A DNA stretch of 64,000 nucleotides, taken from the NCBI GenBank assembly GCA_036676355.1, contig JAKFDA010000093.1:1-64000 (forward strand). Reading direction: 5' to 3'. The translations under genes and the position numbers were made by a program. Origin of the DNA: ZC4RG42 sp036676355. Lineage in GTDB: Bacteria > Pseudomonadota > Gammaproteobacteria > Burkholderiales > SG8-39. Shown piece by piece: positions 23,989 through 33,271 of this stretch. The notes under the pieces are model-generated. The model did not search any database. It worked only from the letters and a program-made list of their open reading frames with translations, and had not been told where the DNA came from. Position 1 is the stretch's first letter. Each line of letters starts with the position of its first letter.

Positions 23989-25044
23989 ATGGAATGGCTC
24001 GATTTCAAAAGTCACCCGCTCGCGCTGAATTTCGCGGTATTCGCAGCCGCCGGCCTCGTTGTATGGATTTCGGGCATACGACTGTCGCGCTACGCATCGA
24101 CGATCGCCCACCGCACCGGCATCGGCCAGGCAGTGATCGGCATGGTGCTGCTCGGCGGCATCACTTCGCTGCCGGAGATCGCCGTGGCGGTAACGTCCGC
24201 GCTCGCCAATGTCGCGCCACTCGCGGTGAACAATCTGCTCGGCGGCGTCGCCATGCAAATCACCTTTTTAGCCGTCGCCGATGCACTGCTGGGGCGCGAG
24301 GCGTTGACGCACGTCGTGGCCAAGCCCGGCGTCCTGCTGCAAGGGGCGCTGGCGATCCTGATGCTTGGCTTGGTGGCGGCTGCAGTGATGGTGGGCGACC
24401 GGCCGCTGTTCAATATCGGTGCATGGTGTTGGGGAATTCTGGGCACCTACTGCATCGCGGTGTGGATGGTTTCCAAGGAACGCAACGCCTGGGTGCCCAG
24501 CGGTGCATCGGGAGGTTCCGCCCTCGATATGGGACAAGGGATCGGCAATACGGGGCACGGCACGGAGAGGTTTAGCGGGCGCACGGTGCTGATGCGCACG
24601 ATCATCGCCGCGGCTTTCATTCTCGCTGCAGGTTTCGTGCTCTCTCGCACCGGCGAGGCCATCGCCGAAAAGACCGCGCTCGGCGCGAGCTTCGTCGGCG
24701 CCGTCCTGCTGGCGCTGTGTACCTCGCTTCCGGAAATCAGCACGGTTTACAGCTTGGTACGAATGCGCCGCTACGTTATGGCAGTGTCGGAAATGTTCGG
24801 CACCGGCATGTTCAATGTCGCTCTGCTGTTCGTGGTCGATGCGGTGTATCGAGGCGGGCCCGTGCTCAACGAGGTGGGCCGCTTCTCCGGTTTCGCCGCA
24901 CTGCTCGGCATCGCGCTGATTACCATGTTCATGGTCGGTTTGATCGAGCGACGGGACAAAACCGTGTTACGCATGGGTATTGATTCGCTTGCCGCGCTGC
25001 TGATCTATTTCGGCGGCCTGGTCGTCCTTTATCGGCTGCGATGA
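23989..25044 (+). CDS. CaCA-family cation (Na+/Ca2+-type) exchanger
   Basis: A 351-residue membrane protein with two homologous halves of about five helices, separated by a loop near residues 165-195. The alpha repeats are LLGGITSLPEIAVAVTSA in the first half and LLALCTSLPEISTVYS in the second, the ion-binding signatures of Na_Ca_ex domains; GVAMQITFLAVAD and MFGTGMFNVALLFVVD are the partner segments. It lies inside the oxidase operon, 17 bases after ctaC and overlapping ctaD by four bases, so it is co-expressed with the oxidase. Ion specificity (Ca2+, Na+, H+) is not predictable. Confidence 0.88.
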   Translation: MEWLDFKSHPLALNFAVFAAAGLVVWISGIRLSRYASTIAHRTGIGQAVIGMVLLGGITSLPEIAVAVTSALANVAPLAVNNLLGGVAMQITFLAVADALLGREALTHVVAKPGVLLQGALAILMLGLVAAAVMVGDRPLFNIGAWCWGILGTYCIAVWMVSKERNAWVPSGASGGSALDMGQGIGNTGHGTERFSGRTVLMRTIIAAAFILAAGFVLSRTGEAIAEKTALGASFVGAVLLALCTSLPEISTVYSLVRMRRYVMAVSEMFGTGMFNVALLFVVDAVYRGGPVLNEVGRFSGFAALLGIALITMFMVGLIERRDKTVLRMGIDSLAALLIYFGGLVVLYRLR

Positions 25045-27551
25045 TGAGCGACACCCGACTCCCCCATTCGGCACCGCGACCGCAGGGTGAACTCGAGCGG
25101 CTGAAAGCGATATGGCAGCCGCCCACCGGCTGGCGTTTCTTCAGTGTGGTCAACAACACTCATATCGGCATCCTGTATGTCGCCACGGCGCTGCTGTTCT
25201 TCGTTCTCGCGGGGATTCTCGCGCTATTGATGCGCACGCAGCTCGCCATCCCGGAAAACGAATTTATCGATCAGGGCACCTACAACCAGCTTTTCACCAT
25301 GCACGGTACGGTGATGATGTTCCTCTTCGCCGTTCCCGCGGTCGAAGCCATGGGCGTGCTGTTGCTGCCCAACATGCTCGCTGCGCGCGATCTGCCCTTC
25401 CCGCGTCTTTCCGCGTATGCCTACTGGGCCTACCTCGTCGGCGGTGTGGTGTTCTTCTGCACCGTGTTCTTCGATGTCGCCCCCGATGGCGGTTGGTTCA
25501 TGTATCCGCCGCTGACGAGTTTCGTTTTTTCTCCGGGTGTGAACTCCGATTTCTGGTTACTCGGCATCGGTTTCATCGAGATCTCCGCCATCGCCGGCGC
25601 GATCGAGATCATCGTCGGCGTCATGCGCACGCGCGCACCAGGCATGGGGCTCGACAAGCTGCCGATCTATGCCTGGGCGATGCTGGTGTTCGCCGGCATG
25701 ATCGTGTTCGCCTTTCCCGCCGTGATTGTCGGGACCATGCTGCTGGAACTGGAACGCGCCTTCCACTGGCCTTTCTTCATGGCGGAGAAAGGCGGCGACC
25801 CGCTGCTATGGCAGCACCTGTTCTGGTTCTTCGGGCACCCGGAGGTGTACATCATCTTTCTGCCCGCGGCCGGCATGGTTTCGATGATGGTGCCGACGAT
25901 GGCGGGCGTGAGACTGATCGGCTATCGGCTCACCGTGCTCGCGTTGCTCGGCACGGGCTTTCTCAGTTTCGGCCTATGGGTGCACCACATGTTCGCCACC
26001 GGCATTCCGCAACTATCGCTCAGCTTTTTCACCGCAGCCAGCATGGCCGTCGCCATCCCGAGCGGCATTCAGGTATTCGCATGGATCGCAACCTTCGCGG
26101 CAGGCAAGGCGAAGCTGCACACGCCGACGCTGTTCCTGCTCGGATTTTTATTCATCTTCGTTCTCGGCGGGCTGACCGGCGTGATGGTCGCGGTCGTGCC
26201 GTTCGACTGGCAGGCGCACGACACGTATTTCATCGTCGCGCACCTGCATTACGTGCTCATCGGCGGCATGGTATTTCCGTTGTTCGCGGCAATGTACTAC
26301 TGGACGCCGTCGCTCAGCAGGCGACGATTATCCGAACGCCTCGGTCGCTGGGTGTTCGGGCTGATGTTCGTCGGCTTCAACATCGCCTTCTTTCCCATGC
26401 ACATCGTCGGCATGGCGGGCATGCCGCGTCGTGTCTATACCTACGCCGGCGATCTCGGCTGGGGTCCGCTCAACATGCTGTCCACGGTCGGCGCATTCAT
26501 GATCGGCCTCGGCGTGTTGTTGTTCCTGATCGACATGGCGCGCAACTTCCGTCTTTCCTTCGACCACAACGCCGGCAATGTCTGGCATGCCGGCACGCTC
26601 GAATGGCTGCCCGGCGGCGCGTACTCCGCGCGCAGCATTCCGCTCGTCACCAGTCGCGAACCGTTGTGGGATCAGCCCGGGCTGGCAGAGGACGTGCAGG
26701 AGGGTCGCTACTACCTGCCGGGCGCGGCGACCGGCGGACGCGAAACCATCGTCACGGATCCCGTCGACGCACGTCCGCAATACATCCTGCAACTGCCCGG
26801 CCCCGGCTGGGCGCCCGTCATCGGCGCGCTCGGCACGGCGGCCTTCTTCCTGCTGCTTACCGTAAAACTTGTCCTGCCCGCATTGATCGGTGGGGCGATC
26901 GCGATCTGGGCAATCTGGCGCTGGCTATGGTCCACCGATCCCGGCGTGAACCACCCCCCGGTCGATATCGGCGGCGGTATCCGCCTGCCCGTTTACGCCA
27001 CCGGTCCCGCCTCGCATTCATGGTGGGCGACGGTGGTGCTGTTGCTGGTCGCCGGTTCGATGTTCCTCTCCATGGCGTTTGCATATCTGTTCCTCTGGAC
27101 CGTTTCACCGGATGTGTGGCCGCAAACGCGCGCCGCCCTGCCCGGTCCCGCGGTACCAATCATCAGCGCAATGTGTCTGCTGTTGAGCGCCGCCTGCGCA
27201 CAGTACGCGCACGCCCGCCTCGACCGAGCCGTATCCCTTCACCTCGCGCTGGCTATCGGCGCATGCGCACTGCTCGCGGGTTTCGGCCTCGAACTATGGA
27301 CCCACCGCGACCTTGCGCCGAGCGAATCCGGATACGGCGCCGCGGTCTACGGACTGCTGGCCCTGCACGGGTTCTTCGTCATCGTGGTGACGGTGATGCA
27401 GGCCTACACCATGGTGCGCACGGCGCGCGGCCTGCTCGATGCGACGCGCCGCGCGACCTTCGACAACACACGGCTGATGTGGCTCTACACCACGGCACAA
27501 GGTTTGATCGCCCTCCTGCTGGTGCACGGTTTCCCACGCCTGACCGGATAG
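25041..27551 (+). CDS. ctaD: Fused cytochrome c oxidase subunits I and III
   Basis: An 836-residue fusion. Residues about 1-560 are subunit I: low-spin heme ligand region FTMHGTVMMFLF, CuB histidine and cross-linked tyrosine in FGHPEVYIIFLP, CuB pair WVHHMF, and heme a3/a histidines in FIVAHLHYVLIGG. The HPEV glutamate indicates the A1 proton-channel type. A linker with two more helices leads to a subunit III-like region (about 650-836) with five or so helices and LHGFFVIVVTVMQ. It starts ATGATG overlapping the exchanger stop. Heme A synthesis genes are not in the window. Confidence 0.95.
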   Translation: MMSDTRLPHSAPRPQGELERLKAIWQPPTGWRFFSVVNNTHIGILYVATALLFFVLAGILALLMRTQLAIPENEFIDQGTYNQLFTMHGTVMMFLFAVPAVEAMGVLLLPNMLAARDLPFPRLSAYAYWAYLVGGVVFFCTVFFDVAPDGGWFMYPPLTSFVFSPGVNSDFWLLGIGFIEISAIAGAIEIIVGVMRTRAPGMGLDKLPIYAWAMLVFAGMIVFAFPAVIVGTMLLELERAFHWPFFMAEKGGDPLLWQHLFWFFGHPEVYIIFLPAAGMVSMMVPTMAGVRLIGYRLTVLALLGTGFLSFGLWVHHMFATGIPQLSLSFFTAASMAVAIPSGIQVFAWIATFAAGKAKLHTPTLFLLGFLFIFVLGGLTGVMVAVVPFDWQAHDTYFIVAHLHYVLIGGMVFPLFAAMYYWTPSLSRRRLSERLGRWVFGLMFVGFNIAFFPMHIVGMAGMPRRVYTYAGDLGWGPLNMLSTVGAFMIGLGVLLFLIDMARNFRLSFDHNAGNVWHAGTLEWLPGGAYSARSIPLVTSREPLWDQPGLAEDVQEGRYYLPGAATGGRETIVTDPVDARPQYILQLPGPGWAPVIGALGTAAFFLLLTVKLVLPALIGGAIAIWAIWRWLWSTDPGVNHPPVDIGGGIRLPVYATGPASHSWWATVVLLLVAGSMFLSMAFAYLFLWTVSPDVWPQTRAALPGPAVPIISAMCLLLSAACAQYAHARLDRAVSLHLALAIGACALLAGFGLELWTHRDLAPSESGYGAAVYGLLALHGFFVIVVTVMQAYTMVRTARGLLDATRRATFDNTRLMWLYTTAQGLIALLLVHGFPRLTG

Positions 27552-27555
27552 CGCT

Positions 27556-27912
27556 ATGACAATACGTTTTGCAACCGCGAGCCTGCGCATGGGCGCCGGG
27601 TTGCTGATCTGGGTGCTGTACTTCTCGTCGATCTACATCTACACCGCGCTGGTCTGCGCGCGCGGCAACACGCAGTCGCAATGGCTCGGCTTCCCCGTCC
27701 TGCGTCCGATCATCGGCGCGCTGACGATCGTCGCGATCGCCGCGCTCGCGCTTGTGCTGTGGAAATCGCTGCGCGGCAACTGGCACGCAGAAGCACGACG
27801 CGCCGATCGACCGTTCGTAGCGTGGGTGGGCGCGGCGGTCGCCGCTTACGGCTTGCTCGCGGTGCTGTGGTCGGCGCTGCCGGCCATCTGGGTCGCCGCC
27901 TGCCCGCCCTGA
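27556..27912 (+). CDS. Small membrane protein, probable accessory subunit of the caa3 oxidase
   Basis: A 118-residue protein with three predicted transmembrane helices (about 10-31, 50-68 and 88-112). It starts four bases after the ctaDE stop. Position at the end of the oxidase genes and size match a subunit IV-like or uncharacterised accessory protein, but no signature is visible and the role is inferred from context alone. Confidence 0.7.
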   Translation: MTIRFATASLRMGAGLLIWVLYFSSIYIYTALVCARGNTQSQWLGFPVLRPIIGALTIVAIAALALVLWKSLRGNWHAEARRADRPFVAWVGAAVAAYGLLAVLWSALPAIWVAACPP

Positions 27913-27989
27913 ATACAGGCACGCTAGCTGCGTCCCACATCGGCACAGCGCTCGCTGCAGCGCGCGATCACCCACCGACGAAGAACAAC

Positions 27990-29870
27990 ATGTCCGCCAA
28001 TGCGCCGCAGACCGCGCCCGAGGCGCCGGCCCCGTTCGAATGGCACTATCCGCCGATTCAGGATTACGGTGTGATCGGCGACTGCCGCACCATCGCTCTG
28101 GTATCGCGCCAGGGTTCGGTGGACTGGCTCTGCCTGCCGCATTTTTCCGCGCCGTCCTGGTTCGCCGCCTTGCTCGACAAGGATCGCGGTGGACGTTTTG
28201 TCATCCGCCCGTGCGATTTCATCGACAGCACGCGCTCCTATATCGAACACACCAACGTGCTGCAGACGCGCATGCGCAGTCCGACCGGCACGCTGATGGT
28301 GACCGATTCCGTATCGATGGTCGCCGAGGACCAGATCGCCGAACTCGCGCCGGAGCACGAAATGATCCGGCTGATCGAATGCGCGGAAGGCGAAATCGAC
28401 GTCGAGGTGTACTTCGAGCCGCGTCCCGCCTACGCATGCGCACGGCCGCGGCTGCGCAATCGGGGCAAACTCGGTTGGCACTGCGCCTGTCACGGCGATA
28501 TCGCTTTTCTGCAAAGCGATATTCCGTTGCGCCAGACCGCGCCCGGCACGCTCTACGGCTCTATCCGTTTGCGCGCCGGCGAACGACGCCAGGTGGTTTT
28601 CTCCTACTGCGAGAACGACGTCGGCATCCTCGCCCCGCTCGGTCCCGCCATCGAACATCGCGTGCAGGCGACGCAACGCTGGTGGAACCAGTGGTGCGCG
28701 CGCTGTCACTACGATGGTCCGCATCGCGACGCGGTCATACGCAGCGCGCTGACGCTCAAGCTGCTCAGTTATTGCCTCTCCGGCGCGGTCATTGCCGCCG
28801 CAACCACATCCCTGCCCGAAGGCGATACCGGCGCGCGTAATTGGGATTATCGTTATTGCTGGCTGCGCGACACCTCGCTGGTGTTGCAGTCGTTCATGGA
28901 CCTGGGCTTCTACGCCGAGAGCGAGAGCTTTCTCGCCTGGATGCTCCATGCCACGCGTCTCACCCAACCGCGCCTGCAGGTGATGTACGACATCTACGGT
29001 GAAACCGATCTGACCGAAAAGGAGTTATCGCACCTCAGCGGCTATCGCAATCTCGGCCCGGTGCGAATCGGCAACGGCGCCCACGCGCAACTGCAACTCG
29101 ACATCTACGGCGACTCCGTCCAGACCGCGTACGAATTCGTCGAACGCGGCGGCTATCTCGATCGTTATGAACGCAAACTGCTGGTGGGCTTCGGCCGCAC
29201 CGTGCTCGAATGCTGGCGCCAGCCCGATGCCGGCATCTGGGAAATCCGTTCCGATCCGCGCCACAACACTTACTCCAAGTTGATGTGCTGGACTGCGCTC
29301 GACCGGTTGCTGAGCCTGGACAAGCGTATCGGCCTCGGCCTCGATCGCGCTAAGTATCAGCACGAGTTGGAATGCGTACGTGTGGACATTGACCAGCATG
29401 CGTACGACGCCGCGCGTAACGCCTATGTCGGTTACTACGGCGGACATGAGCCCGACGCCAGCTTGCTGCTCATGGCGCGCTACGGTTTTCTCGCCGCGGA
29501 CGATCCGCGCATGATCGGTACCTGCCGCCTGATCGAGAGCGAACTCGGCGTTGACGGTCTGCTCTATCGCTACCCGCCGGGCACGGCGTACGACGGTGTC
29601 GAAGGCGGCGAAAATTTGTTCGGCATCTGCAGTTTCTGGCTGGTGGACTATCTTGCGCGCCTGGGCGACGTGGCGCGCGCCAAAGCGCTGTTCAACCGGC
29701 TGCTGGTGCTCGCCAACGACCTCGGCCTGTATGCCGAGGAGTTCGACGTGCACAGTAAAGCGCCGCTCGGCAACTTCCCGCAGGCCTTCACGCACGTCGG
29801 ATTGATCACCGCCGCGCTCTCGCTGCAACAGGCACAGCGCGGCCGCCGGGGCGAGGAAATCAAACGATGA
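27990..29870 (+). CDS. GH15 family glucoamylase/trehalase-like enzyme
   Basis: A 626-residue cytoplasmic protein (no signal peptide). The N-terminal beta-sandwich starts YPPIQDYGVIGDCRTIALVS and includes GSVDWLCLPHFSAPSWFAALL. The (alpha/alpha)6 catalytic barrel has PEGDTGARNWDYRYCWLRD near residue 280 and the C-terminal LYAEEFDVHSKAPLGNFPQA with a catalytic glutamate of the family. Bacterial relatives hydrolyse trehalose, dextran or alpha-glucans. It follows the oxidase genes by 77 bases and overlaps the next gene by four. With the GH13 enzyme at 2344 it suggests alpha-glucoside turnover; the substrate is not settled. Confidence 0.9.
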   Translation: MSANAPQTAPEAPAPFEWHYPPIQDYGVIGDCRTIALVSRQGSVDWLCLPHFSAPSWFAALLDKDRGGRFVIRPCDFIDSTRSYIEHTNVLQTRMRSPTGTLMVTDSVSMVAEDQIAELAPEHEMIRLIECAEGEIDVEVYFEPRPAYACARPRLRNRGKLGWHCACHGDIAFLQSDIPLRQTAPGTLYGSIRLRAGERRQVVFSYCENDVGILAPLGPAIEHRVQATQRWWNQWCARCHYDGPHRDAVIRSALTLKLLSYCLSGAVIAAATTSLPEGDTGARNWDYRYCWLRDTSLVLQSFMDLGFYAESESFLAWMLHATRLTQPRLQVMYDIYGETDLTEKELSHLSGYRNLGPVRIGNGAHAQLQLDIYGDSVQTAYEFVERGGYLDRYERKLLVGFGRTVLECWRQPDAGIWEIRSDPRHNTYSKLMCWTALDRLLSLDKRIGLGLDRAKYQHELECVRVDIDQHAYDAARNAYVGYYGGHEPDASLLLMARYGFLAADDPRMIGTCRLIESELGVDGLLYRYPPGTAYDGVEGGENLFGICSFWLVDYLARLGDVARAKALFNRLLVLANDLGLYAEEFDVHSKAPLGNFPQAFTHVGLITAALSLQQAQRGRRGEEIKR

Positions 29871-30361
29871 CGCCGGCCGCGTTCGCGATCATGGAAATTC
29901 TGCTGTGGGGGCTGATCGCCACGATCTGCATGGGCGCGATTCTGTTCGCGAGCCAGAATCTCGGCTGGTCGCGTCTCGATCTGCCTTTTCTGCTCGGCAC
30001 CATCTTTACCGGCGAGCGTCACGCCGCGAATGTGCTGGGCTTTGCGCTCACCATCCTGATCGGCTGGTTCATCGCTTTCTTCTACTACCTCTTCTTCGCC
30101 GCGATCGGTCAGGCGAACTGGTGGCTCGGCGCCGTGACCGGATTCGTCCACGGTCTGCTGGTGCTGACCGCGCTGCTGCCGCTGCTGCCCTATATGCATC
30201 CGCGCGTCGCCTCCGAATACGACGGCCCGAGCGCCCGGCGACGCCTCGAACCACCCGGCTTCCTGGCACTCCATTATGGTTATCGCACCCCCGTCGTCAC
30301 GCTGCTCGCGCAGACGGTCTACGGGGCGATTCTCGGCGCCGGCTTCGAATTGGTGTTCTAG
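29867..30361 (+). CDS. Polytopic membrane protein of unknown function
   Basis: A 164-residue protein with four predicted helices (about 7-29, 55-80, 83-107 and 140-160). A conserved-looking polar segment, MHPRVASEYDGPSARRRLEPPGF, lies between helices three and four. It starts inside the GH15 stop (ATGA) and so is translationally coupled to it. I do not recognise a named family. Confidence 0.75.
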   Translation: MTPAAFAIMEILLWGLIATICMGAILFASQNLGWSRLDLPFLLGTIFTGERHAANVLGFALTILIGWFIAFFYYLFFAAIGQANWWLGAVTGFVHGLLVLTALLPLLPYMHPRVASEYDGPSARRRLEPPGFLALHYGYRTPVVTLLAQTVYGAILGAGFELVF

Positions 30362-30385
30362 GGAAGCGCTACGGAAGCTCCGGTC

Positions 30386-30620
30386 AAGGTTGTTTGATCA
30401 AGGCAGCCGCCAGTTCGTTTCGCATAAGCGATTGATTGCTTTGTCCTCGCTCGTACAGCCATGTGCCGGCGCGTGGAGCAGGGCCCCCCTCAGGGGATGC
30501 GACCGCAAAGGCACATGAAGGAACGCGAACGAATCGGCACATTCACAGCCCGCTGCGGGGTCGCATCCATCGATGAAGCCGCTCCGCCCTTCGCGGTCCC
30601 GCACTCGCGACCATCCTCGT
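30386..30620 (+). repeat. Dispersed repeat copy B, interrupted by about 140 bases
   Basis: The left part, 30386-30459 (AAGGTTGTTTGATCAAG, CCGCCAGTTCGTTTCGCAT, ATTGCTTTGTCCTCGCTCGT, ACAGC), matches copy A at 10520. The right part, CGCACTCGCGACCATCCTCG, resumes at 30600. Between them, 30460-30599 holds a sequence not in the other copies, with two overlapping inverted repeats: ATGTGCCG (30461-30468) with CGGCACAT (30535-30542), and GGATGCGACC (30495-30504) with GGTCGCATCC (30559-30568). The whole 326-base gap before the hemerythrin gene contains no convincing gene. Confidence 0.78.
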
Positions 30621-30687
30621 CGCTTACATTCCCTAAAACGGGAACGCTCGCTGCTCCACCACACCATCAACGTCTACGCGGACTGTT

Positions 30688-31188
30688 ATGGACATCGATA
30701 CCGCAATGCACGACAAGGACACCGAGGCGCACTTCGCCACCGATCTGCTACGCGCCGATCACGCCACTGTCCGGGCGCTATTCGACGACTATCAGACGGC
30801 GATGGACGAAGACGCCGCCGCGCGTCAGGTCATCGCGCAGGAAATCTGCATGCAGCTGGAAATCCATCAGCGCGTCGAACTGGAATTGTTCTACCCGGCG
30901 GTGCGCGACGAGGACAGTGTATTCATCGACAACGCGATGGAGGAGCACAAGGAGATCGCCGCGACGATCGCCGAGATCCGCGAACTGCCGGCGTCGAGCG
31001 ACGAATACGACGACTGCGTCATTGAATTGATGGACATGGTGGAGGCGCATGTCGCCGAAGAAGAGGACGTGCTGTTCCCGGAACTGGAAGAGCGCATGCC
31101 CGAAACGCTTGTTGCGCTGACTGACGAAATCATCGACTTCAAGGAGCGCATCGTCGGCTCTACCGACGATCTCGAAGGTCGGGCGTGA
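30688..31188 (+). CDS. Hemerythrin-like (HHE) domain protein
   Basis: A 166-residue cytoplasmic four-helix protein with the HHE pattern: LLRADHATVRALFDDY, LEIHQRVELELFYPAV, AMEEHKEIAATI and VEAHVAEEEDVLFPELEE, providing the histidines and acidic residues for a di-iron site. A strongly acidic tail follows. Such proteins are linked to oxygen, NO or redox sensing and iron storage, without a fixed role. It lies alone behind repeat copy B. It is a paralogue of the protein at 43118. Confidence 0.88.
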   Translation: MDIDTAMHDKDTEAHFATDLLRADHATVRALFDDYQTAMDEDAAARQVIAQEICMQLEIHQRVELELFYPAVRDEDSVFIDNAMEEHKEIAATIAEIRELPASSDEYDDCVIELMDMVEAHVAEEEDVLFPELEERMPETLVALTDEIIDFKERIVGSTDDLEGRA

Positions 31189-31366
31189 TCGGCTGCGCCG
31201 CCCCGGAACTGTCGCTTCCGCCCAACACGCCATGCGTGCATTCGTAAGCCGCGCGTCAACTTTTTCATAGTAGCGATCACGGCGAAACCCGAAACTCCGC
31301 TTCGTGCGTAAGCGGCGCGTTCCGAGCTGCGCATGCCGCCCCCGCATTCTGCGCGCGGCAGTTGAA

Positions 31367-31392
31367 CGGACACCCCAACGCGCGAGTGTCCG
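31367..31392. promoter_or_regulatory. Inverted repeat in the ABC exporter leader
   Basis: CGGACAC at 31367-31373 and GTGTCCG at 31386-31392 are perfect seven-base arms with a 12-base spacer, ending 13 bases before the exporter ATG. It could be an operator or an RNA hairpin near the ribosome site. With such short arms chance is possible. Confidence 0.3.
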
Positions 31393-31405
31393 CCGATGGA
31401 TTTCA

Positions 31406-33196
31406 ATGACCCCCGATATTCCCGCTGTTTCCTCCACGCCGAGCGTGCGTGCACTCTATGGCGCCTACTGGCGTAACGCCCGAGGCAAACGGCCGCACAT
31501 CCTGTACTCGAGCCTGCTGCTGATCGGCTCGCAACTGATCAAGCTCGCGATTCCCTGGCTTGCCGCGCAAGCCATCAACACCATCCAGACCACAGGCGTG
31601 GCGAATCTGACCGGCGCCGGGTTCTACATGCTGCTCATCATTCTCACGGTGGGCGCATCCTGGGCCATGCACGGCCCGGGACGCATCATCGAGCGCAATG
31701 TCGCGGTGCAAGTGCGCCGCAACGTCGCCGACAGACTTTATGCACGCCTGGCGAGTCTGCCGCTCGCCTGGCATGAGAAGAACCATTCCGGCGATACGCT
31801 CTATCGCGTCGAGAAAACCACCAATGCGTTGTTCAGCTTCGCGCAGAGCCAGTTCATGTATCTGCAGAGCTTCGTCAATCTGGCCGGCCCAATCGTCGCG
31901 TTGAGTCTGCTTTCGGCCTTCACCGGCTCGATGGCGCTGATCGGCTACGTCGTGATCGCTTTGGTGATCATCCGTTTCGATCGCGTACTGATGCGTCTGG
32001 TGCAGGCCGAAAACGACGCGCAGCGCCGCTACAACGCGGCGATGATCGATTGTCTCGGCAACATTTCCACGGTGCTGAGCCTGCGTTTGCAGAATGCCAC
32101 GCGCCAGATGCTGAACGGTCGCCTGGCGGCGGTGTTCGAGCCGCTCAAGCGCTCCATCGTGGTCAACGAAGGCAAGTGGTGCGCGGTCGATCTGCTCAGC
32201 ATCACACTGTCGTGGGTACTGGTCGCGCTGTACGCCTGGTCTGCGAAAAGCTCGAGCGGCACGCTGCTGCTGGGCGACGTATTCATGGTCTATCAATACA
32301 CCCAGCAGGCCGCCGGCGTGGTGGGTTCGATCGCCGTGAATTTCCAGAGCTTCGCGCGCATGTATACCGACTACTCCTGCGCCGACAACATCTGGCAGGC
32401 GAAGGTCGCGGCCGAAGGCAAAACCGCGGTGGCACCGGAGTGGCGGCGCATCGACATCGAAAACCTGCGGTTCTCCTACGGTCGACGCAAGGGTGACGAA
32501 CATGCACTGGAAAGCCTGTCGATCACACTGCGTCGCGGCGAGCGTATAGCGCTGGTCGGCTCCAGCGGTTCAGGCAAGAGCACGCTGATGCGCCTGCTCG
32601 CCGGACTTTACAGCGCGCAGGAAGGCACGTTCAAAATAGACGGCGTCGCGCACGCGGAATTGCATCATCTCGGTTCCGTCGCGACTCTCATTCCGCAGGA
32701 CGCCGAAGTGTTCGAAAGCTCGGTGCGCGACAACATCACATTCGGCGTGGAATACCCCGACACCGTGGTCGAGAACGCAATCCGGCTGGCCGGCTTCGAT
32801 GCGGTGGCGCAGATGCTGCCGCAAGGACTGGAGACGATGATTTCCGAACGCGGCCTGAACCTTTCCGGCGGCCAGCGCCAGCGCCTCGCATTGGCGCGCG
32901 GTTTTCTCGCCGCGAGCGGAAGCTCCGTGCTGATGCTTGACGAGCCGACCAGCAGCCTCGACGCGTTGACCGAGTCGCGCATTTTCGAGGGGCTGAAGGC
33001 GGCCATGCCCGACGCCTGCATCATCTCTTCGGTCCATCGCCTCAATCTGCTGCCGCGCTTTGACCGTACCGTGTTAATGCACAACGGCCACGTCGTCGAT
33101 GCCGGCACGGTGGAAGAACTGCGCGCGCGCCAGCCGCTATTCGAGGAATTGTGGCAGCGCTCGACCGGCACGACGCAACTCGCCGCCGCGGCGTAA
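31406..33196 (+). CDS. Half-size ABC exporter (membrane plus ATPase)
   Basis: A 596-residue type IV ABC exporter. Residues about 25-330 form six transmembrane helices; the ATPase domain has Walker A VGSSGSGKSTLM, Q-loop LIPQDAEVF, signature LNLSGGQRQRLALARG, Walker B VLMLDEPTSSLD and the H-loop SVHRL. It should work as a homodimer. The ATG at 31406 follows an inverted repeat (CGGACAC / GTGTCCG, 31367-31392), and the frame upstream of it has no coding character. No substrate or adjacent fusion protein is evident; the downstream copper-protein and peroxiredoxin genes may be separate. Confidence 0.9.
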   Translation: MTPDIPAVSSTPSVRALYGAYWRNARGKRPHILYSSLLLIGSQLIKLAIPWLAAQAINTIQTTGVANLTGAGFYMLLIILTVGASWAMHGPGRIIERNVAVQVRRNVADRLYARLASLPLAWHEKNHSGDTLYRVEKTTNALFSFAQSQFMYLQSFVNLAGPIVALSLLSAFTGSMALIGYVVIALVIIRFDRVLMRLVQAENDAQRRYNAAMIDCLGNISTVLSLRLQNATRQMLNGRLAAVFEPLKRSIVVNEGKWCAVDLLSITLSWVLVALYAWSAKSSSGTLLLGDVFMVYQYTQQAAGVVGSIAVNFQSFARMYTDYSCADNIWQAKVAAEGKTAVAPEWRRIDIENLRFSYGRRKGDEHALESLSITLRRGERIALVGSSGSGKSTLMRLLAGLYSAQEGTFKIDGVAHAELHHLGSVATLIPQDAEVFESSVRDNITFGVEYPDTVVENAIRLAGFDAVAQMLPQGLETMISERGLNLSGGQRQRLALARGFLAASGSSVLMLDEPTSSLDALTESRIFEGLKAAMPDACIISSVHRLNLLPRFDRTVLMHNGHVVDAGTVEELRARQPLFEELWQRSTGTTQLAAAA

Positions 33197-33271
33197 AGCG
33201 GAATCGCCATGCCGCAATGAACGGGAACGTCGGTTGCACGTTCCTGGCGAGTCCACGCCAGAGCCGACGTC

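Noticed and set aside
25112..27559. 815-codon open frame in another plus frame over the ctaDE gene
   Set aside because: Arg- and His-rich shadow of a strongly conserved oxidase gene; no ribosome site and no recognisable domain.
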